Counted from the first letter of the stretch, positions 1-11,824 are shown. The stretch: 64,000 bases of DNA from Pristionchus mayeri (GCA_036245805.1 BTRK01000003.1:32009215-32073214); one strand, 5' to 3'. Notes: generated by a model from the letters alone, not told the origin. Made by a program: numbers and translations.

Positions 1-2252
1 CTATCCGAGTTCGTAAATCAATTTTAAGAAGGAATTTTAGAATTTACAGAGGAATCACAGAAGGCGGCCCGAGGGTCGCCATTTTCTATGGATGTTTTTT
101 TTCTATGGATGTTTTCGGAGTCAAAGGTAGATTATAGTTAAATTTTATGTTTGCCAATCATTCAACGATGAAAGTTTGGGCCATAGTGACATCAACTCAT
201 GATATTTAGTAATGATAATGCAAATGTGAGTGAGAGGGCTTCAAACGACACGCATTAGTTATTATTTCATCATAGTTCATTGATGCGACACGTTCACAGC
301 TTTGAATTATCACACTGTGAGGCATGAACGATAACGGACAACGACGATAATGAACCATATGAATCACTATATTTTCGCGTAAGTCCGAGGTGCTTCTCCT
401 ACGAGCAGCGTCAGCAGAAGAGCCACCTGAAGGCTTCGTTTTCGCATCCATATTTACATGCCCTAATTCCGATCCCCAGCATGTGTGTTTTGTTAGGTTA
501 TTAACCGAAGAGACACCTAGTGAGATTGGTTGGATAAAAATGATAGTTTTTAAGTAACACTAGTGAAACAAAAAGTGTTAATAATTATGAAAAACAATTT
601 TCCTTTTCAGCGCCGTGCCAATACGGTAACCTCTTCGGTCAGCGACTTCCCTTCTGTTCCTCTCCTTCGAATGCAACACGTGCAGCAGCCAATGAGGAGG
701 CAGCTGCTGCTAATTGCGACTCACGTGAATAGAGCAAATCTTGCGAGTGTGATTCTTTAGTTTTGGACCGATGGGATGTGTAACTAATTGATGCGACAAT
801 GATCGCTTATGTTTATATTGAAGTTGAAACTCGTGATTAGAGATGATAAAGGAGCAATTTTGCGATTTTTCGAAAACTTTGAGCGGTCGTATCTTAAAAC
901 CAAGGCGGGAAACCATAGGAAGAGTTTCTTCTAATCGATCCGAAATCTATTCGTGGTCATTTTCCTGCTTTGGGCGGGCAAAAATACATACATTTTTCCT
1001 TAATATTCAAAAACTCTTCCGCAAGACTGAGCTTTTTTCCGAAATTTTTAGATTATCTTTTCTAGTATGCAAATGAGATGTGGTAATCCTACAAAATACA
1101 ATTCTAAAGAAGTGTTCAGGTCACTTTAATACAATCTTCCTCTAAGCAATCAACTTTAGCTATTCTTGGCAACTCTTCAGTTAGATATATGATTCTCCGA
1201 ACTCTTCCTTTATCATCTCTACTCGTGATTACCGGTGGTCTCAATCGGGGACGGTAATTTTTTTTTATATTTTACCTTGGCACTCAAGGTTCCATTATCA
1301 TCTATCTTGCGCACACTGTGAAGCACATAGTCAACTTTATTTATAAAAAGTTCTGTCTCTTCGTTCAGTTTAAATTAAAATATTATTTCAGCTCTTCATA
1401 TTCTGATTTCTCGTGCAGCATCGACTTCACTCTATCGTGGATGGATCCGCAGCCATCTTCTGCATTTGATCTCTCAATGCATTTGACTGCAGCATGCTGC
1501 AGAGGAAGGGGGGGGGGTAGGAGCGCAGCACGAGTGAACAGGTGAGTAGAGTGAGATTGAACTATGACGAAGCTTACGACCCATTGGTGGGATAGGAATG
1601 GATGGGGCGCAGAAATTATATTGTTTTTAGAAGAACCTCCCCCGAAGTCACTGGCTTTGCTTGAACTTCTCGCATTTCGAAGTACTGATGCAAATTAAAT
1701 GGGCCTGTTCTGCTAATATATTCGAGTTCGATTGATAATTGCTTGTTTACAAATTTGATTTATTTAATTATTCATAATGTATCATAATTTGCTCGGCTAT
1801 AAATAAATGCTACAACTGAATCAACTAGATTTATTGACTTTACTTGAGCCTGTCGCATTTCAAGTATCAATGAAACGTAAATTGACCTGTGTCGCTCAAA
1901 TATGCTTGTTCGATTGAAAATTATTTGCTTTCAGTGCCTCAAATTATTCATTTGGCGAATTTCAACTCCCGAAAAAAATTCAACTATGAAGTTGGTGTTA
2001 TATTTTATCTTGCACAATATCAAGCCGAACCCATAACTGCGTTGCTGATCAATCGTGTTAAGAGGCCGGATCTGAGAAGAGTCACCATTTCACCCATACC
2101 CCCGGACATTCCGCCAAGATTTCTGATTCAGGCCTTGGTAGTGATAGGACCTAGAGTGCTTAGGGTCTTTATCTGAAATTTAACAGCGGTACCCTCTATC
2201 TCGCACAAAGTGGCTCACCAGGTGCGGGTACAGTGAAAAATGATGAAAATTC
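1..2252 (+). repeat. Exon-cassette module array, first segment
   Basis: No protein gene is visible. The stretch holds one run of the module that recurs through the first 54 kb. About 480-600 carries the 'gttggata...agtgaaaca' intron-like part. 606-757 is an exon-like cassette (TTTTCAG acceptor, alanine-codon-rich GCA/GCT run, then GAGTGTGATTC). 1,280-1,545 is the 'ctatcgtggatggatc' cassette ending in the donor-like ACAGGTGAGTAGAG. 1,545-1,720 is the 'cattggtgggatagg' part, and 1,730-1,830 the 'gctcggctataaataaatgc' part. The first 450 bp I cannot assign. Copies are too diverged and stop-ridden to be one open reading frame. Confidence 0.6.
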
Positions 2253-3720
2253 ATATTTTCTCAGCCGAACAAGGTGAACTCAAAATTCCTTCTGCATTAT
2301 GTTAGTGCAGCCCAAAGCGCTCTGGGACACTATTGAAATCGAATTTACGTTGATTCTGAAAATTATATTTTCATCGCACTTTTCACATTTTTCGAGTTCG
2401 TACTATCGTGCTTACATTTGGGACGCTAATTTCTTGCGCCGCTTTGCAACACATTCCTCCATTTATTTTAACTATCACATTGGAAATCCGAACTACATTA
2501 AGACGTGAAAAATCGTTCTGAACCTCGTAAAGTCATCAACGACACACTCATTTTTCAAAATTTCAGCTCTCTTGTGCCAAGTAGGCGCACAAATTGATCA
2601 CCATATGACATTCCATCAAAGTATATGCACGTCTGCGATCAAAAAACTAAAGTTTCAAAAAGTCTGAAAATCGATGTTTCACACCTCCAAATTTTCAATT
2701 TTTGTTCACAGTTATCTCCTCAATTTTAAAAGGCTGCGGATTAACAAATGATAATTATTGTAGTATGTACTATGATGAGTACGATATTTTAAAACGAGTA
2801 CGATATTTTAAAACGATATTTTATTTTAAAACTATTTTAAAAATTCACGATAAAGTGAAAAATTTCATGCCGTGAAAATGCTGAGTTGCTGAGAATCGAT
2901 GAGTTCATCCAAGGACATTATGCGATTTTGACTAGATAACCGATGAAATCAGCACGTTTTCACCTGTATTCGAAGTTTCATACTCACACTAGTGGGATAA
3001 AAGCCTTTGGGAACTAAATTTCAATTGCATCGAAAAGTTTGAAAAAATGGTCACGAGCCGCGATAGATGAAAAAATGAGAAACAACATATTTTATCAGTC
3101 GAATGAGATATTTCCAAAATTTTATTCGCATTATGCTGGCATGCACAAAAGTGCTCTGAAACAGTACTAGCATCCAATTTTGATTTGTTCTGAAAATTAT
3201 CTTTTCACTCAATATTTCACTTTTTTCCGAGTTTATAATATCGTGATTACACTTGGGACGCTATTTTCATGTGATTTTTTATAATACGTTCTCCCTAGCT
3301 TCCATTGAAACTATCACATTGGAAATCCGAACAACATTAAGACGAGAAAAATCGTTCAGAACCTTGCAAAATCATCATCGACAAACGTATATTACAATTT
3401 TTCCGTTCTATTATGCCAAGTAAGCAAAAAAATCAATCGGAATATGACATTTCATCAACGTATGTGCACGTTTATGATGAAAAAACAAAAGTTTCAAAAA
3501 GTCTGAAAAATCGATTTTTCCCACCTCTAAATTTTTCATTTTTGTTCTCATTTATCTCCGCGTTTTCAAATGGTTGCGACTTTCAGGCCGCCAAAATGCC
3601 AAATCGATAAGTTCATTCAAGGACATTATGCGATTTTGACTAGATAACCGATGAAATCAGTACGTTATCAGCTGCATTCGAAGTTTTATACTCACATTAG
3701 TGGGGAAAATGTATTTGGGA
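2253..3720. repeat. Direct tandem duplication of a ~0.7 kb unit
   Basis: Two diverged copies stand head to tail, roughly 2,290-2,999 and 3,125-3,720. Shared blocks include 'cacattggaaatccgaac' (about 2,478 and 3,316), 'ttgactagataaccgatg' (about 2,930 and 3,636) and a 'cac/tagtgggataaa'-like end (about 2,988 and 3,700). The first copy carries an extra ~130 bp with a short TACGATATTTTAAAACGAG tandem near 2,780. No coding potential is seen. An inverted copy lies at 9,905-10,460, so this is a dispersed repeat family. Confidence 0.75.
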
Positions 3721-3972
3721 CCTAAATCTCTATACGTCTAAAATTAAAAAAAAAAATTCTGAAACATCAAATTCTGCAACTTTTTCGGATCCCCCTCGGC
3801 CTCACAAGCATTTCACAACGCTCACGCTGCGAGGATGAGTGATGTCGTCTAATTGACGTATTTTTTCAATAATTTTCCATACATGTGCATGCAGTAAAAT
3901 TGGTTATGATAAATGTGATAAAAATAAGCAAATATTTATGACAATCGGAAAGGTTTACTACGAATAAGATAT

Positions 3973-5140
3973 TCATTGAACAATTAAGAATGTGAGTGAT
4001 ATAGCCCCTGTCGTGTGCATGCCGCTCTGGCAAGTCCGGTTTCTCCGGCATCTCGGGCATCTCAGGCATCTCGGGCATCTCGGGCATCTCAGGCATCTCG
4101 GGCATCTCAGGCATCTCGGGCATCTCAGGCATCTCGGGCATCTCAGGCATCTCCGGCATCTCAGCGTCCACTGGTATATAAGATTCTTCCAGCTGCTCAT
4201 GTTCCACTATCTCCTCATTTGGGTCATCACCATCATTATGTTTGAACAGTTCATTATAGTTCGCCATAACTTCTCTTCTGAAGATCTCCTCCTCGTCGAA
4301 TAGTGGCTCTGTTTCGTACTCCAATTCCTCATCTCCCTCGGTTTTGAATAGCTCATTCACTTCATTCACTTTCTCTTCATCTACCTCCATCATCTCCTCA
4401 TCTTCTTCCTTATCCAGCTTCTTTTTCTTGTGCTTCTGTTCAGTCTTCTTCCTTTTTTTCGATCTTCGTCCGTTTGAATCTCGAAAAAAAGCCGGCAATC
4501 TGTCTCGAAGAGAGCAGATCATCCAGAGCGAACATCTCTCCTGTTTTGTCTTCTCTTCGGAATCTCCTGTTTTGTCTTCTCTTCGGAATAGCCCATCCCA
4601 TCTGTTGTTGGATTCCATTCGCATTGCCGTCAGCGAGAGCAGATGAAGCCTCGTCAATCACAGGGCAGACCCTTGGAGGAAAGACCGCCTCGACGAAACT
4701 TGAGTATGTATGAAGGGCATAATCCAGAACATTCTCGATTTCAGGTTGTCTCAGATGCTTCCCAATAAGCATATGTCTCTCCAGATTCTTCTCGGAAAGG
4801 AATTCTTTCGCGCAAGATTCGACAGGGCACCGATAGAGTACAGAGGCCAATGTAGTTTTCTGCTTGCACTCCTTCGATTCTTGCTTCTGGTCACACACAG
4901 TATCTTCATCTTCCTCTTCTTCCTCCTCCTCATACATATCTCTTTCCTCCTCGTTCCCTTCCTCCTTCTCGAGTGCTTCGGCAGCCTCCTTCGCCTTGCG
5001 CATCATCATCTCACGCTTCGTCTCTCGTTTTTCTCCCACTCGAGCCCAGAAATTTTCCAAGTACTCAGCTCCTCCTGTTTTCTCCACCGCCAATGTGGAC
5101 GGTGAATGAACACTTGGCGATGCGTAATTATTATGTAGAT
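3973..5140 (-). pseudogene. C2H2 zinc-finger gene fragment, frame-broken, with MPE tandem repeat
   Basis: Reading leftward from about 5,140, one open frame runs to a stop at 4,440. In order it has a charged helical stretch (about 5,080-4,960), a poly-acidic run, one classic C2H2 finger (C-x4-C-x12-H-x5-H, about 4,820-4,750), then a helical block with a GWAIPKR-like motif and 'SSRQIAGFFSRFKR' (about 4,460-4,520). The last part resembles the C-terminal signature of nematode ZTF-7-like finger proteins. At about 4,455-4,495, next to runs of seven A and seven T, coding quality jumps to another frame that continues as a Lys-rich then acidic tail and ends in about a dozen Met-Pro-Glu triplets (4,045-4,165). 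No GT donor lies at the switch, so a frameshift or sequence indel is more likely than an intron. Upstream exons expected of such a protein are absent; a tRNA-like repeat abuts the 5' side. A 26-bp tandem duplication sits at 4,537-4,588. I read it as a gene fragment, though an active gene with a sequencing indel is possible. Confidence 0.55.
4045..4168 (-). repeat. 9/18-bp tandem repeat encoding Met-Pro-Glu
   Basis: On + it reads as alternating GGCATCTCG and GGCATCTCA units. On - it gives an uninterrupted Met-Pro-Glu series in the frame of the acidic tail of the zinc-finger fragment. Because units are multiples of nine, copy number can change without frame loss. Confidence 0.9.
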
Positions 5141-5169
5141 AACATTTAGATAATGGTAAAACATGTTTG

Positions 5170-5252
5170 CGATCATTGGGAATCGAACCCCAGACCATCA
5201 GTTTCGAAGCGTAACGCGTAACGCTCTCAGCACTTCGTGCAGCCTTGCGACT
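5170..5252 (-). other. tRNA-derived sequence (SINE-like)
   Basis: The - strand has a box-B match GGGGTTCGATTCC (5,178-5,190) and a box-A-like 'gcacgaagtgctgagagcg' about 40 nt upstream. The spacing is that of a tRNA internal promoter. The acceptor arms do not pair well, so I read it as a tRNA-derived repeat, not a functional tRNA. It abuts the 5' side of the zinc-finger fragment and supplies its apparent N-terminal codons. Confidence 0.55.
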
Positions 5253-5259
5253 CAGGCAC

Positions 5260-6596
5260 ATTTTCACGGTTTTTCAATTGAAAAAGTACCTAGACCGAGT
5301 GGTAAAAATCTGAAAAAAATCATGGAGATGCAGAATTAAATTCTCTAAATGATGCAAAAGTTTGGTCTGTCTATGTTTCGAACTAAAACAGTTATAGCAG
5401 AAAAACTGCACAGAACGATTCGGTTGGCCAACTTCAAAATGAGCTCGAATAGTCAAAATAGGTCATAATTGATGCTTACAGGCCAAATTTCAGCCAGCTC
5501 TAAGAAATTTGAAGTCATTTTCAGAACATCGAAAGGCAACGTTTCAAGTCTGTGCAGCAAGCTGCTGCAGCTGCCGATCGAGATAGGCTGCAGATCGGCC
5601 CGGAATCGAATTCAGTGCCATAGATTACCCCAGGAACTGCCTAAACTTCAAAATCGACTTTTTTTCGATTGTACCAGGGTTGTCCTGAATCTCTCGTGAG
5701 AGGCGTGATATATTGATGCTCAGTATTGTTTTCGTACCCTCAAGGCATATTTTTATTGAGTACCATATTATTATTATTCAACGCAATCACACATGTATGT
5801 GTCTTCGATTAAACTTTTGAAAATCAGAAACAATTCCTAAACTACTCGTACTGGTAAATGACTCCTTTCCTCTTGGCATTAGCTATAGGTGACCGAGTAC
5901 TACACGAATTCGCAAATTCCCCAACTGAACCATCCTCTGGGCAATAATCAGATGTTAGAAAAAATGTCAAATCGTCGGACACCGACCTTCCAAATTTGAC
6001 TTTATTAATCAGATTACTCTAATTTCTTATGCATTTTCGAATTCCATATAACATCCGCAGATTTGCACTGCGTCTAACAACATAATTCTTGGATTAGTCG
6101 TTGAACAATATCCGATGTCGATGATCGGGATACAAGCAGGTTTTTTTATATTAACGAGGCGTTTCTGCAGAAAGTGGCAGGTGGACATCATTGGTTAGTG
6201 GTTTCTGATTCGTGGATCACACATAACGATACGCTAACACATCTATTCATTCTCTAAATGGCCATGCGAAAGTTATCTATTCAATCTGCCCCAAGTATAT
6301 GTTGTATGAGGTTTATCGAATGCTCCCTTGTTATTTTATTCTTTATTTGTTTTCGCGTGTTTTTTTCAGGCCGCATTTTGGTGTGTTTGATCTGGATTAT
6401 TCGTTCCACCGGAAATTTGATCATAAGTCTCAATTCTAAATTTCAATCATTTAAACTAGTGTATATTTGGAAAAAAAATATCTGCTTACTGTTTATATTT
6501 ATGAATAATCGATGACTCCACCCATTGACTTTTTTTCAATGGAACAGCTTCCGTTCACAAGAAAACGTGAATCCCCTGAATTTTCATATCTGGCGC
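5260..6596. other. Intergenic stretch without recognisable gene
   Basis: AT-rich sequence with only short open frames. A small alanine/leucine-codon-like patch with CTGCTGCAGCTGCC lies near 5,560-5,600 but stops follow in every frame. I see no RNA gene or mobile-element end before about 6,597. Confidence 0.5.
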
Positions 6597-7573
6597 GGTA
6601 TTCTTTCCTCGATTTCGGCAATGCCGAAATTTTTGGAATGCCGAATTTTTTCGGCACTTGCCGAATTTTTTTTCGGTAATTTCCGAAATGTTTAACCCAA
6701 GGGTGGCAAGATATCGCGGTGCCATTTGGGATCGAACTGACACACTCCGTTGACAAAGCGAGCGCAATACCACTCAGCCACGGAGACATGTGGAAATAAA
6801 CACTGAGAGTGATATGAATGAGAAATGCGGAAAATTATTGTCGCTGAGCTATTTCCCTAATTATTCTTGACCGACCGAAAGTCTAGAACTTTTATTAAAA
6901 CTTCAAATGTTTCACTACATCGATCGAGTCACCTACCATTGAGATGTCACAGTGACCGTGGCTGTAGCGCAGCCATAGTGACCGTACTAGTGTTGGCCAT
7001 TAGGGCATTTCAGGGCCGTGAGGTCGCGGGCTTCGAAATCACTGATAGAAGGGAGGGGAGGATTGCAGAACCAGCAATGCTTCAATCCTCACCGCCCGGC
7101 CTCCTATCTTCTATTTCGCGTGATATATTTTAAATGTGTACGAAAGAGGGTAGGAGGTGGGCTAGATATGATGATATTAACAAGCTCTGTTCAATGTAAT
7201 GCCATTAATTGTAAGGGGGGCCGCAACATACCTTAGCGGTTCCCGCGAGACCGCGACCTTTTAGTCATCCCAATGATCTTCTATATAGAGGTTTCAATGT
7301 CCAACTGTAAAGGAAAGAGAGCCCCACTTCACGAGCGCGAAAATCGAATTCCGAAATGATGAAATCGTTGCCGATTTTCCTTTGTTCTACTTGCCCAATT
7401 TTCGTCGCTCCAAATAGAGTGCCGAATTATTCCCCGTTGATTTGCCCAATTCACCGGTCATTCTGCCGAAATTTTCGGAATTGTCGAGGTCGCTCTCATT
7501 TTCGGCAGACCGCTCTATCCTCAACGTGCTCGCGAAATTAATTTCGGAATGCCGAAATTGATGAAAGAATACC
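6597..7573. mobile_element. Inverted-repeat-ended element rich in TTCGGCA/TGCCGAA
   Basis: The left end (GGTATTCTTTCCTCGATTTC at 6,597) and the right end (reverse complement GGTATTCTTTCATCAATTTC at 7,573) match as a terminal inverted repeat. Both flanks inside are dense in TTCGGCA-type motifs. The interior carries a tRNA-like segment at 6,719-6,787 and no transposase. It is probably a non-autonomous or composite element; the family is not identified. Confidence 0.5.
6719..6787 (-). other. tRNA-derived sequence with clear A and B boxes
   Basis: On -, box A 'TGGCTGAGTGG' (6,770-6,780) and box B 'AGTTCGATCCC' (6,728-6,738) are spaced as in a tRNA gene. The acceptor stem is imperfect and the segment lies within a repeat element, so a SINE-type tRNA remnant is more likely than a working tRNA. 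Confidence 0.6.
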
Positions 7574-7595
7574 ACCCCAGTTTTCATTCCCTCCT

Positions 7596-7627
7596 CTGTT
7601 AAGAGACATTCCACGAGAAAACGTACC
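7596..7627 (+). repeat. Isolated end of the TTAA-type element
   Basis: TTAAGAGACATTCCACGAG followed by AAAACGTACC is identical to the left end of the element at 19,757. Nothing else of that element follows, so this looks like a truncated relic. Confidence 0.6.
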
Positions 7628-7884
7628 ACTTTTAATATACATATTGTTTTCTTATTTTGTGACTATTGTCTTGTGGTACATCAATTCATCAGAAATGCCC
7701 CCTTCTGGATGTGTCCCCGCCCCAAGATCAGCTGTTCTTTTGTGGTCAATTTATTTTTTTGTCTTGCGACGACAATTCGTTTATAGTATTGCCGATTGGT
7801 CATTCATGGTCCTCACCCCTCTCCATTCGTACAGTGAAGATGCATGACATTAGCATCTCTTCCATCTCTCCTCGCCATTTCCAC

Positions 7885-8033
7885 TAGGGTTTCCCCGTTT
7901 CAGGTAAATTTCGACAATTTTCATGTATGTTTCAGGTGCTGTAGATAGCTGGCAAGCTATGGAACGCGAGCTATGGAACGCACCTAAAACATATCTGAAA
8001 ATTGCCCAAAGTTACCTGAAACGGGAAACCCTA
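7885..8033. mobile_element. hAT-like MITE, 149 bp
   Basis: The ends TAGGGTTTCCCCGTTTCAGG and (reverse) TAGGGTTTCCCGTTTCAGGT are near-perfect terminal inverted repeats. The element is flanked by the 8-bp duplication ATTTCCAC at 7,877-7,884 and 8,034-8,041. An 8-bp target duplication with a TAGGG terminus fits hAT-superfamily non-autonomous elements. There is no coding content. Confidence 0.85.
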
Positions 8034-8484
8034 ATTTCCACCTATGAATCGCGCATCCGGAACTAGTACAGCGAGGCTCTTCCCTATTATGATTGCTCCT
8101 CTCTCTGCCTCATCTCTCCCGAATAGTACTGGAGAGTTGTATAGTATGCATCATCGTAGGATCCGGGACTTGAACCTATAAAAGCACGCATCGATCAAGA
8201 CGTCAGCGTCTTCCCATCCCATCGTCTGTCATTTTATTATCCTGGCGTGAGAACTGGCCATTTTATAAATCTTGTTTTCGAACTAATTGGTGAATTTGGA
8301 ACACTTTCTTGTTGACCCTCTAAAATGGCTTGCTCTAAAATGATAACCTTCCCCCCTTCCAGTCATGGTCAGATGCATCGTAATATCGTTTTTTGATAAC
8401 TATATTTTCCGTTTTCATTTATATCTTCACTATTTGTTAATCATATCCCCGCCACGAGCGATAAGTATATATTATCGTGCAGTC

Positions 8485-9504
8485 ATGACCAGAGGAGCGC
8501 TCCTTCTTTCACTGCTCGTCATCATAGCATCGTGCCAGTATGCAGGCTGGAACAGCGACAGGAAGGTAATGCAATGAGTGCTGAACTACTAGATTGCACA
8601 CTTCGGGCAATCGGTTTCTTTGCACTCGCTCGCTGCTGGGCTGGTAGTAGGGGAAAATATTCAAATGCGAGGTAATTGCGAAATCCGGCGAGGCTTAGTG
8701 GAATCGCTACCTCAAATCGAATGGCCATTCCTATTGTGCAGAATACAGTTACATGAATTGGAAATAATTGAAATATCTAGGATTGTGGTGATATTGTCCG
8801 GACGATGCTATCTTTTGACATCGAGAAAAGAGAGACAGAAGTTTTGGCAGTACCTTTTGGAAATGATTCTGACGAAGAATTACTTTAGCAAAAGGAGGAT
8901 GCAGTGGTAATGCTTCAGAATGCCGCCAAATTTCTGGAAGGCGTCCCAGTACCTGCCTCAAAAGTTGGTGAGTAATCATGTTATCATGCAAAAACCAGCC
9001 ATCCTACTCCGCTTGTCGAGTCAACCCTAAAGCATGCGGGTAAATATTAATTAATAAATATTCATTTAATTAATAAATATTAATAATATGTAACAATATT
9101 ATAATAAATATTCGTAACCGCATGCATTGGTTATCGTGACTTGAAACATGAGTCTCGCCGTTCGTATCTTTATCTTTTACTCAGAGCGGTGCATTTGCAG
9201 TTATACAAATATTTCAAAAATTTCTGAAAAAAATAGAAGATACGAACTTCAGAATTTGAATTTGAAGTTGAATTTGAAATTTAATGAATTGTATGTTAAG
9301 ATATCGCGAACATTTATGACAAATGTATTTTTAGAAGACGAGACGAATTTCACTCGCGGCGTTGCTAAACTCGCTCTCTATCAAGCAATGAAACATACTA
9401 GCGGGCTCCTTCTGAATCTGGAAAACCCGGAAGTAGAGAAAGTCGTGGATATTGGTGATCACCTCAGCAAGACTGGGGAGAAGTTTAAAGTTGAATATGA
9501 CTAA
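8485..9504 (+). CDS. Small secreted protein, multi-exon, unknown function
   Basis: ATG at 8,485 opens a 27-residue exon that is a signal peptide (MTRG, then a Leu/Ile/Val-rich core, cleavage expected near Ser-Cys-Gln). Exons that join in phase: 8,485-8,565, 8,593-8,671, 8,839-8,967, 9,335-9,504 (stop TAA 9,502). Introns are GT-AG; the first is only 27 bp. Exon 3 has an in-frame TAG at 8,888-8,890. It is either a nonsense change or removed by a 39-bp in-frame GTACCT...TTTAG intron, which would leave an 11-nt microexon. The C-terminal exon encodes a helical, mildly charged domain ending Lys-Val-Glu-Tyr-Asp. The product is 139-152 residues. AATAAA follows at 9,522. CGTGCAG two bases before ATG could be a trans-splice acceptor. 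I do not recognise the family; cysteines are nearly absent after the leader, so it is not a typical disulfide-rich effector. A decaying copy is possible. Confidence 0.6.
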
Positions 9505-9521
9505 TATGGATATGTGTACAG

Positions 9522-9527
9522 AATAAA
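9522..9527 (+). terminator. AATAAA polyadenylation signal
   Basis: Lies 18 bp after the stop of the small secreted-protein gene, at the distance usual for nematode 3' ends. Confidence 0.6.
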
Positions 9528-9904
9528 TATGTTTGCATGCAAAACTATGAATTTCAACACATTATCATCTGCGAAGCGTCAGTTTTATTTCGCGATGAAG
9601 CTATTCCTGATTTTAGCATCGACCGTACCAAAAAATCAATTACCACTGGATCTACGATGACTGAGAAACGAATTTTACTCTAATTTATTCCCCCATTGTA
9701 ATATGTTGGCTTGAATTGGCATGTTTGTGAGCTATGAGCGCAAGGAATACATTCATCACGATATCAGTCAATCGCAATTTCAAAATTGAAAGAGAGTTCA
9801 AAATCGCAACGGCCTGAAAGTTATTACTTAATCGAGAAATGAGGAACTTCTTTTGTGATTTCATTATATTTCGTAGTACATACTACAATAATGAGCAGGT
9901 ATTC

Positions 9905-10460
9905 CTCCGCAACCATTTGAAAACGCGGAGATAAATGAGAACAAAAATGAAAAATTTAGAGGTGGGGAAAAGCTATTTTTCAGACTTTTTGAAACTTTTG
10001 TTTGTTCATCATAAACGTGCACATACGTTGATGAAATGACGGAAAAATTGTAATATACGTTTGTCGATGATGATTTTGCAAGGTTCTGAACGATTTTTTT
10101 CGTCTTAATGTTGTTCGGATTTCCAATGTGATAGTTTCAATGGAAGCTAGGGAGAACGTATTATAAAAAATCACATGAAAATAGCGTCCCAAGTGTAATC
10201 ACGATATTATAAACTCGGAAAAAAATGAAATATTGAGTGAAAAGATAATTTTCAGAACAAATCAAAATTGGATGCTGGTACTATTTCAACGCACTTTTGT
10301 GCACGCCAGCGTAATGCGAATAAAATTTTGGAAATATCTCATTCGACTGATAAAATAAGTTGTTTTTCATTTTTTCATCTATCGCGGCTCGTGACCATTT
10401 TTCAAACTTTTCGCAGCAATTGAAATTTAGTTCCCAAAGGCATTTATCCCACTAGTGTAA
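9905..10460 (-). repeat. Inverted copy of the 2.3-3.7 kb repeat
   Basis: Reverse complement of about 3,000-3,590, matching through blocks such as 'cgtgcacatacgttgatg', 'gttcggatttccaatgtg' and the end 'aaaggcatttatcccact'. The copy is close to the second tandem unit and more distant from the first. No coding content. Confidence 0.8.
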
Positions 10461-11011
10461 TCGAAAAATATTGAAAGACATTTTCCTCAATCTTCCCCCA
10501 CAGGTCACCGTAGTGGACTGCGGTAATCTCTTGGGGGAGACCTCTCTAACTTCTCTTCTCCATATAATGCTATTCGTGCAGTAGCCAAGGCGGATGCTTA
10601 TTCTGATACCGAAATGGCGAATTTACACTCCCTGCTATTAAGTTAGTGTTTTTATGTTGCACAGAATGTCATGCCCCACCACTGCGTTGCTGAACAATCG
10701 TGTTTACAGTTAAATTAGAATGTGTATTTACCGTTAGATAAGAAAGGTTTCAATCAAGGAAGGTATTTTTTTATAATTTCCCACGATAGAGGTGGTCGCA
10801 TTGGCATTTGCTTGAATTTCATTATGTTAGATCATCACTCGACCTTCCCATAAATCAGTCTCAACCACTCAGTGGATTCGATCTGAAGGAAAATATCGGG
10901 GCATGAGGGTCGGGATAGGTGAGGACAATTGATATTTATTGATGTTTTCATATTGATTTTCGCCATTCTGGACAGTATCCTTGGTTGGTTAGTGTCCCAT
11001 CAGGATTGCAT

Positions 11012-11165
11012 GAGCAATGCACTCAACTAGTCCCGGATTACGCAGAACAAGACAGATAAATAGCAATGCACTCAACTAGTCCTTCCGGATTACGCAGAAC
11101 AAGACAGATAAATAGCAATGCACTCAACTAGTCCTTCCGGATTACGCAGAACAAGACAGATAAAT
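11012..11165 (+). repeat. 52-bp tandem repeat, three copies
   Basis: AGCAATGCACTCAACTAGTC begins copies at 11,012, 11,062 and 11,114. Copies 2 and 3 are identical; copy 1 lacks two bases. This indicates recent expansion inside old module sequence. Confidence 0.9.
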
Positions 11166-11824
11166 AAACAAATTAATCTGCCATGTTAAAGGAGTTGAAC
11201 TCCCTTTTGTTTCATTCTGATCTTTGATCTGTCTTCAAGGTCATCAATATACCTCAATCTAGCTCCCAAGTGTTCGTCGAATGGATCGCTGATCCCCTCG
11301 ATTAGGATGGTCCACAAACTCGAAACAATGGGTTCTTCATAGCCTCGGTAAAGGCCACCCCACTAAAACCAATGACAAAAGGTATGATTGCTTGAAGAAT
11401 TGCTAATGTAATGAGAGCTTTGAACAATTGATAATGTAATGAGCAAAGAAGTGCAACTCTCTTTGACTACCCAATACGTATAGTTCGTGAAACCAAAAAC
11501 GAGTATGAGTTATTTCGAGCATTTATTTCAACGGGTCACTTGTTGTTGCAAACATTGACACTGTCTTTCACGAAGTGGTCAAGGAAGAATGATTTTCAAC
11601 CTCCTCGATAGTATTCTCAATAATTTGCAAAAAAATAACAAGTTATTTCCATCTTACTGTATGAAGACGATGACGATCATAGATAAATACAATTTTTGCC
11701 TAATTATTGACGAGTACTTTCGCCTCAACTTGGATTTTTATGCATGCACTATGACTAGGCGGCTGGGTGTCTCAGCAATATTACATGAGCAATGCACGCT
11801 AATCATACGAGATGGCGAAGAATA

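Noticed and set aside
3992..4303. Plus-strand and other-frame open frames over the MPE repeat (Leu/Arg/His-rich or Ala/Ser/Arg-rich)
   Set aside because: A 9-bp repeat without stops opens several frames at once; only the minus-strand MPE frame continues into plausible acidic protein.
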